Assembly (NCBI GenBank): GCA_016709875.1 | Contig: JADJLZ010000009.1 | Location: forward strand, 186,001 to 250,000 | Direction of reading: 5' to 3' | Length of the DNA stretch: 64,000 nt | DNA from: Planctomycetota bacterium | Lineage (GTDB): Bacteria > Planctomycetota > UBA1135 > GCA-002686595 | In this document: piece after piece, positions 62,802 to 64,000 of the stretch | Position numbering within the stretch: position 1 is the stretch's first letter | How the letters are laid out: every line of letters begins with the position of its first letter | Made by a program: the position numbers and the translations under genes | The notes under the pieces: generated by a model | What the model was told of the DNA's origin: nothing | Databases searched by the model: none | The model's input: the letters and a program-made list of their open reading frames with translations, nothing else

Positions 62802-64000
62802 ATGCTCGCTCGTTCCGTGCTCGCCGGCTCGCTGGCGATGACGCTCTTTCCCGCGTTCGCTCCCGCACGTCCGCTCCCCTTCGGTGGCCACCACGCCCCG
62901 CCTCCCAACGGCGGCACTTGGGGCGGCGGCGGAGACACGGTGCCCCCGCCCAAGCCCTCGACGCCGACTCCCAAAGCCGCGCCGAGCGGTCCCAAGAGCG
63001 GCGAAGCTCCTGCACCGAGCGGCCCCAAGGGCGCTCCCGTCGCCGGCCACGCGCCGAGCGCTCCGCAAGCGCCGCTCGGCGCGACCACGCCGCAGCCTGC
63101 GGGAGGCGCAGGCGCCCTCACCGGCGGCGACGACGCGGCATTCGAGGCCAGCTGGAACGTGTGGTGGTTCTTCCACCAGGACGAGTTCCTGCACTACGCC
63201 AGCGGCCCGACGACCTCCGACCTGCGCCTGCTCGACCAGCCCGCGACGCGCCAGGCCTCCGACGAGGCGGTCGTGCGGTCGATCGCCGCGGTGATCGAGC
63301 GCGAGCGCTCGACCGAGATCCTGACCGGCGCGCTGCTCGGCGTCGCGCGCGTGCACCAGCCCGATGCACTGCTCGCGATCCGCGCGGGCCTCGCCTCGAG
63401 CACCATGCGCGTGCGCGAGGTGAGCCTCGTCGCGCTCGGTGCGAGCGGCGACGAGTCGGTGCTCGGCGACCTCGAGTCGCTGCTGCGCGACGACGCGCAG
63501 GGCCGCAAGCTGTCCGGCGAACGCGGCCAGGGGACCTCGCAGCGCATGCGCGCCTACGCCGCCTACGGCCTGGGGCTCGCGGCGGAGAACTCGAGCAGCG
63601 GGCGCGTGCGCCAGATGGCGGCGCGCGCACTCTCCGACGTGCTCAGCCGCGACCGCTCGGCCTCGGCTGACCTGCAGAGCGCCTGCGCGCTCGCGCTGGG
63701 TCTCGTGCCGCTGCCCGCGATGCCCGGCCTGGCGCGCGAGAAGGACGACGCGACGCCCTGGGTCTCGCGCGAGCGCATGGCGGACTTCCTCGCCGAACTG
63801 CTGGCCGACAAGGATCGCCCCGAGGTCTTGCGCGCGCAGCTCCCGTGCGTGCTCGCGCGCCTGGTCGCCGACGCGGACAACCCCACGCGCACCGCGGCTG
63901 CGCAGGCGATCGTTACGCAGCTGCAGCGCGGCAGCGCCGTCTCTGGCGGCCTGCGCGAGGGCTGCATCCAGGCGCTGGGCGAGCTCGCGCGCCCCGTGCG
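62802..64000 (+). CDS. exported HEAT-repeat protein, family member 3 (partial)
   Basis: The ATG at 62802 has GGAGG 6 nt upstream. The visible 399 codons give a signal peptide (to about 23), a Pro/Gly/Ala linker (25-105), the Trp-rich element SWNVWWFFHQDEFLHY shared with the proteins at 44996 and 47008, and HEAT-like repeats (VREVSLVALGASGDESVLGD, RMRAYAAYGLGLAAE). The 3' end runs off the window. Its distance from the other two (about 14 kb) shows dispersal, not only tandem duplication. Confidence 0.75.
   Translation, partial: MLARSVLAGSLAMTLFPAFAPARPLPFGGHHAPPPNGGTWGGGGDTVPPPKPSTPTPKAAPSGPKSGEAPAPSGPKGAPVAGHAPSAPQAPLGATTPQPAGGAGALTGGDDAAFEASWNVWWFFHQDEFLHYASGPTTSDLRLLDQPATRQASDEAVVRSIAAVIERERSTEILTGALLGVARVHQPDALLAIRAGLASSTMRVREVSLVALGASGDESVLGDLESLLRDDAQGRKLSGERGQGTSQRMRAYAAYGLGLAAENSSSGRVRQMAARALSDVLSRDRSASADLQSACALALGLVPLPAMPGLAREKDDATPWVSRERMADFLAELLADKDRPEVLRAQLPCVLARLVADADNPTRTAAAQAIVTQLQRGSAVSGGLREGCIQALGELARPV

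Overview
The window is a high-GC (roughly 70%) bacterial chromosome segment that most likely belongs to the Planctomycetota. The evidence is family-level: a cluster of planctomycete-type cytochrome c (PSC1/PSD1), DUF1549/DUF1553 and DUF1501 proteins; secreted proteins sharing a C-terminal Cys-rich domain ending in YYRDP...FCP...W; FG-GAP and PD40 beta-propellers; a sulfatase-like enzyme; and a bacterial deoxyhypusine-synthase-like protein. The secreted-protein style suggests one of the deep-branching environmental planctomycete lineages, but that placement is inference. No phage, IS element, integron, CRISPR array, rRNA or tRNA gene was found.

Layout. 1-8.8 kb: a truncated secreted GSDH-type sugar dehydrogenase, ribD, mdh followed by a clear terminator, a YVTN propeller lipoprotein, a hicAB toxin-antitoxin pair, a Sel1-repeat protein, miaB and a GT9 glycosyltransferase. 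8.9-17.4 kb: a HExxH lipoprotein coupled to a MORN-like protein, a PTPS-III-type pterin enzyme, a frameshifted pilin-like gene, an FkbM methyltransferase, an amidohydrolase, a secreted cargo protein, an M28 peptidase and a PLP decarboxylase. 17.4-25.0 kb: a cytochrome c/LRR/YHS protein, DUF1501 and giant DUF1549 genes, then a secreted C-type lectin. 25.1-30.6 kb: a MORN-like lipoprotein, a sulfatase-fold enzyme with Thr in place of the usual Cys/Ser, a His-rich membrane protein with an octaheme cytochrome c, and an S9 dipeptidyl peptidase. 30.6-34.4 kb: a tightly overlapped operon of a coiled-coil lipoprotein, an alpha/alpha-toroid protein, eboA and eboB. 34.5-43.5 kb: pruA-type aldehyde dehydrogenase, half-size GDT1 protein, beta-helix proteins, a frameshifted PD40 propeller protein and a TlpA-like thioredoxin gene. 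43.5-49.6 kb: nadA, two large HEAT-repeat proteins and a cupin epimerase. 49.6-58.8 kb: kdpE-kdpD divergent from kdpFABC, with two small membrane ORFs between them and an outer-membrane-type protein behind kdpC. 58.8-64 kb: an FG-GAP protein, a deoxyhypusine-synthase-like enzyme, a DUF547 protein and a third HEAT paralogue cut by the window end.

The most notable observation is the thioredoxin gene at 40200-41387. It is interrupted by one in-frame TGA exactly where the first cysteine of the WCPPC active site should be. The thioredoxin domain continues in the same frame on both sides and a stem-loop lies just downstream of the TGA, so it is a strong selenocysteine (UxxC) candidate. Second is the eboA-eboB operon, in which the two Ebo proteins are translationally coupled to a terpene-cyclase-like toroid protein and a coiled-coil lipoprotein, while the rest of the known ebo cluster is absent from the window. 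Third is a three-member family of secreted HEAT-repeat proteins with a Pro/Gly-rich linker and a shared tryptophan-rich motif.

Two genes (near 11.08 kb and 38.56 kb) carry apparent single-base frameshifts. These may be assembly errors or true decay, and they are a reason to check the TGA against reads as well.
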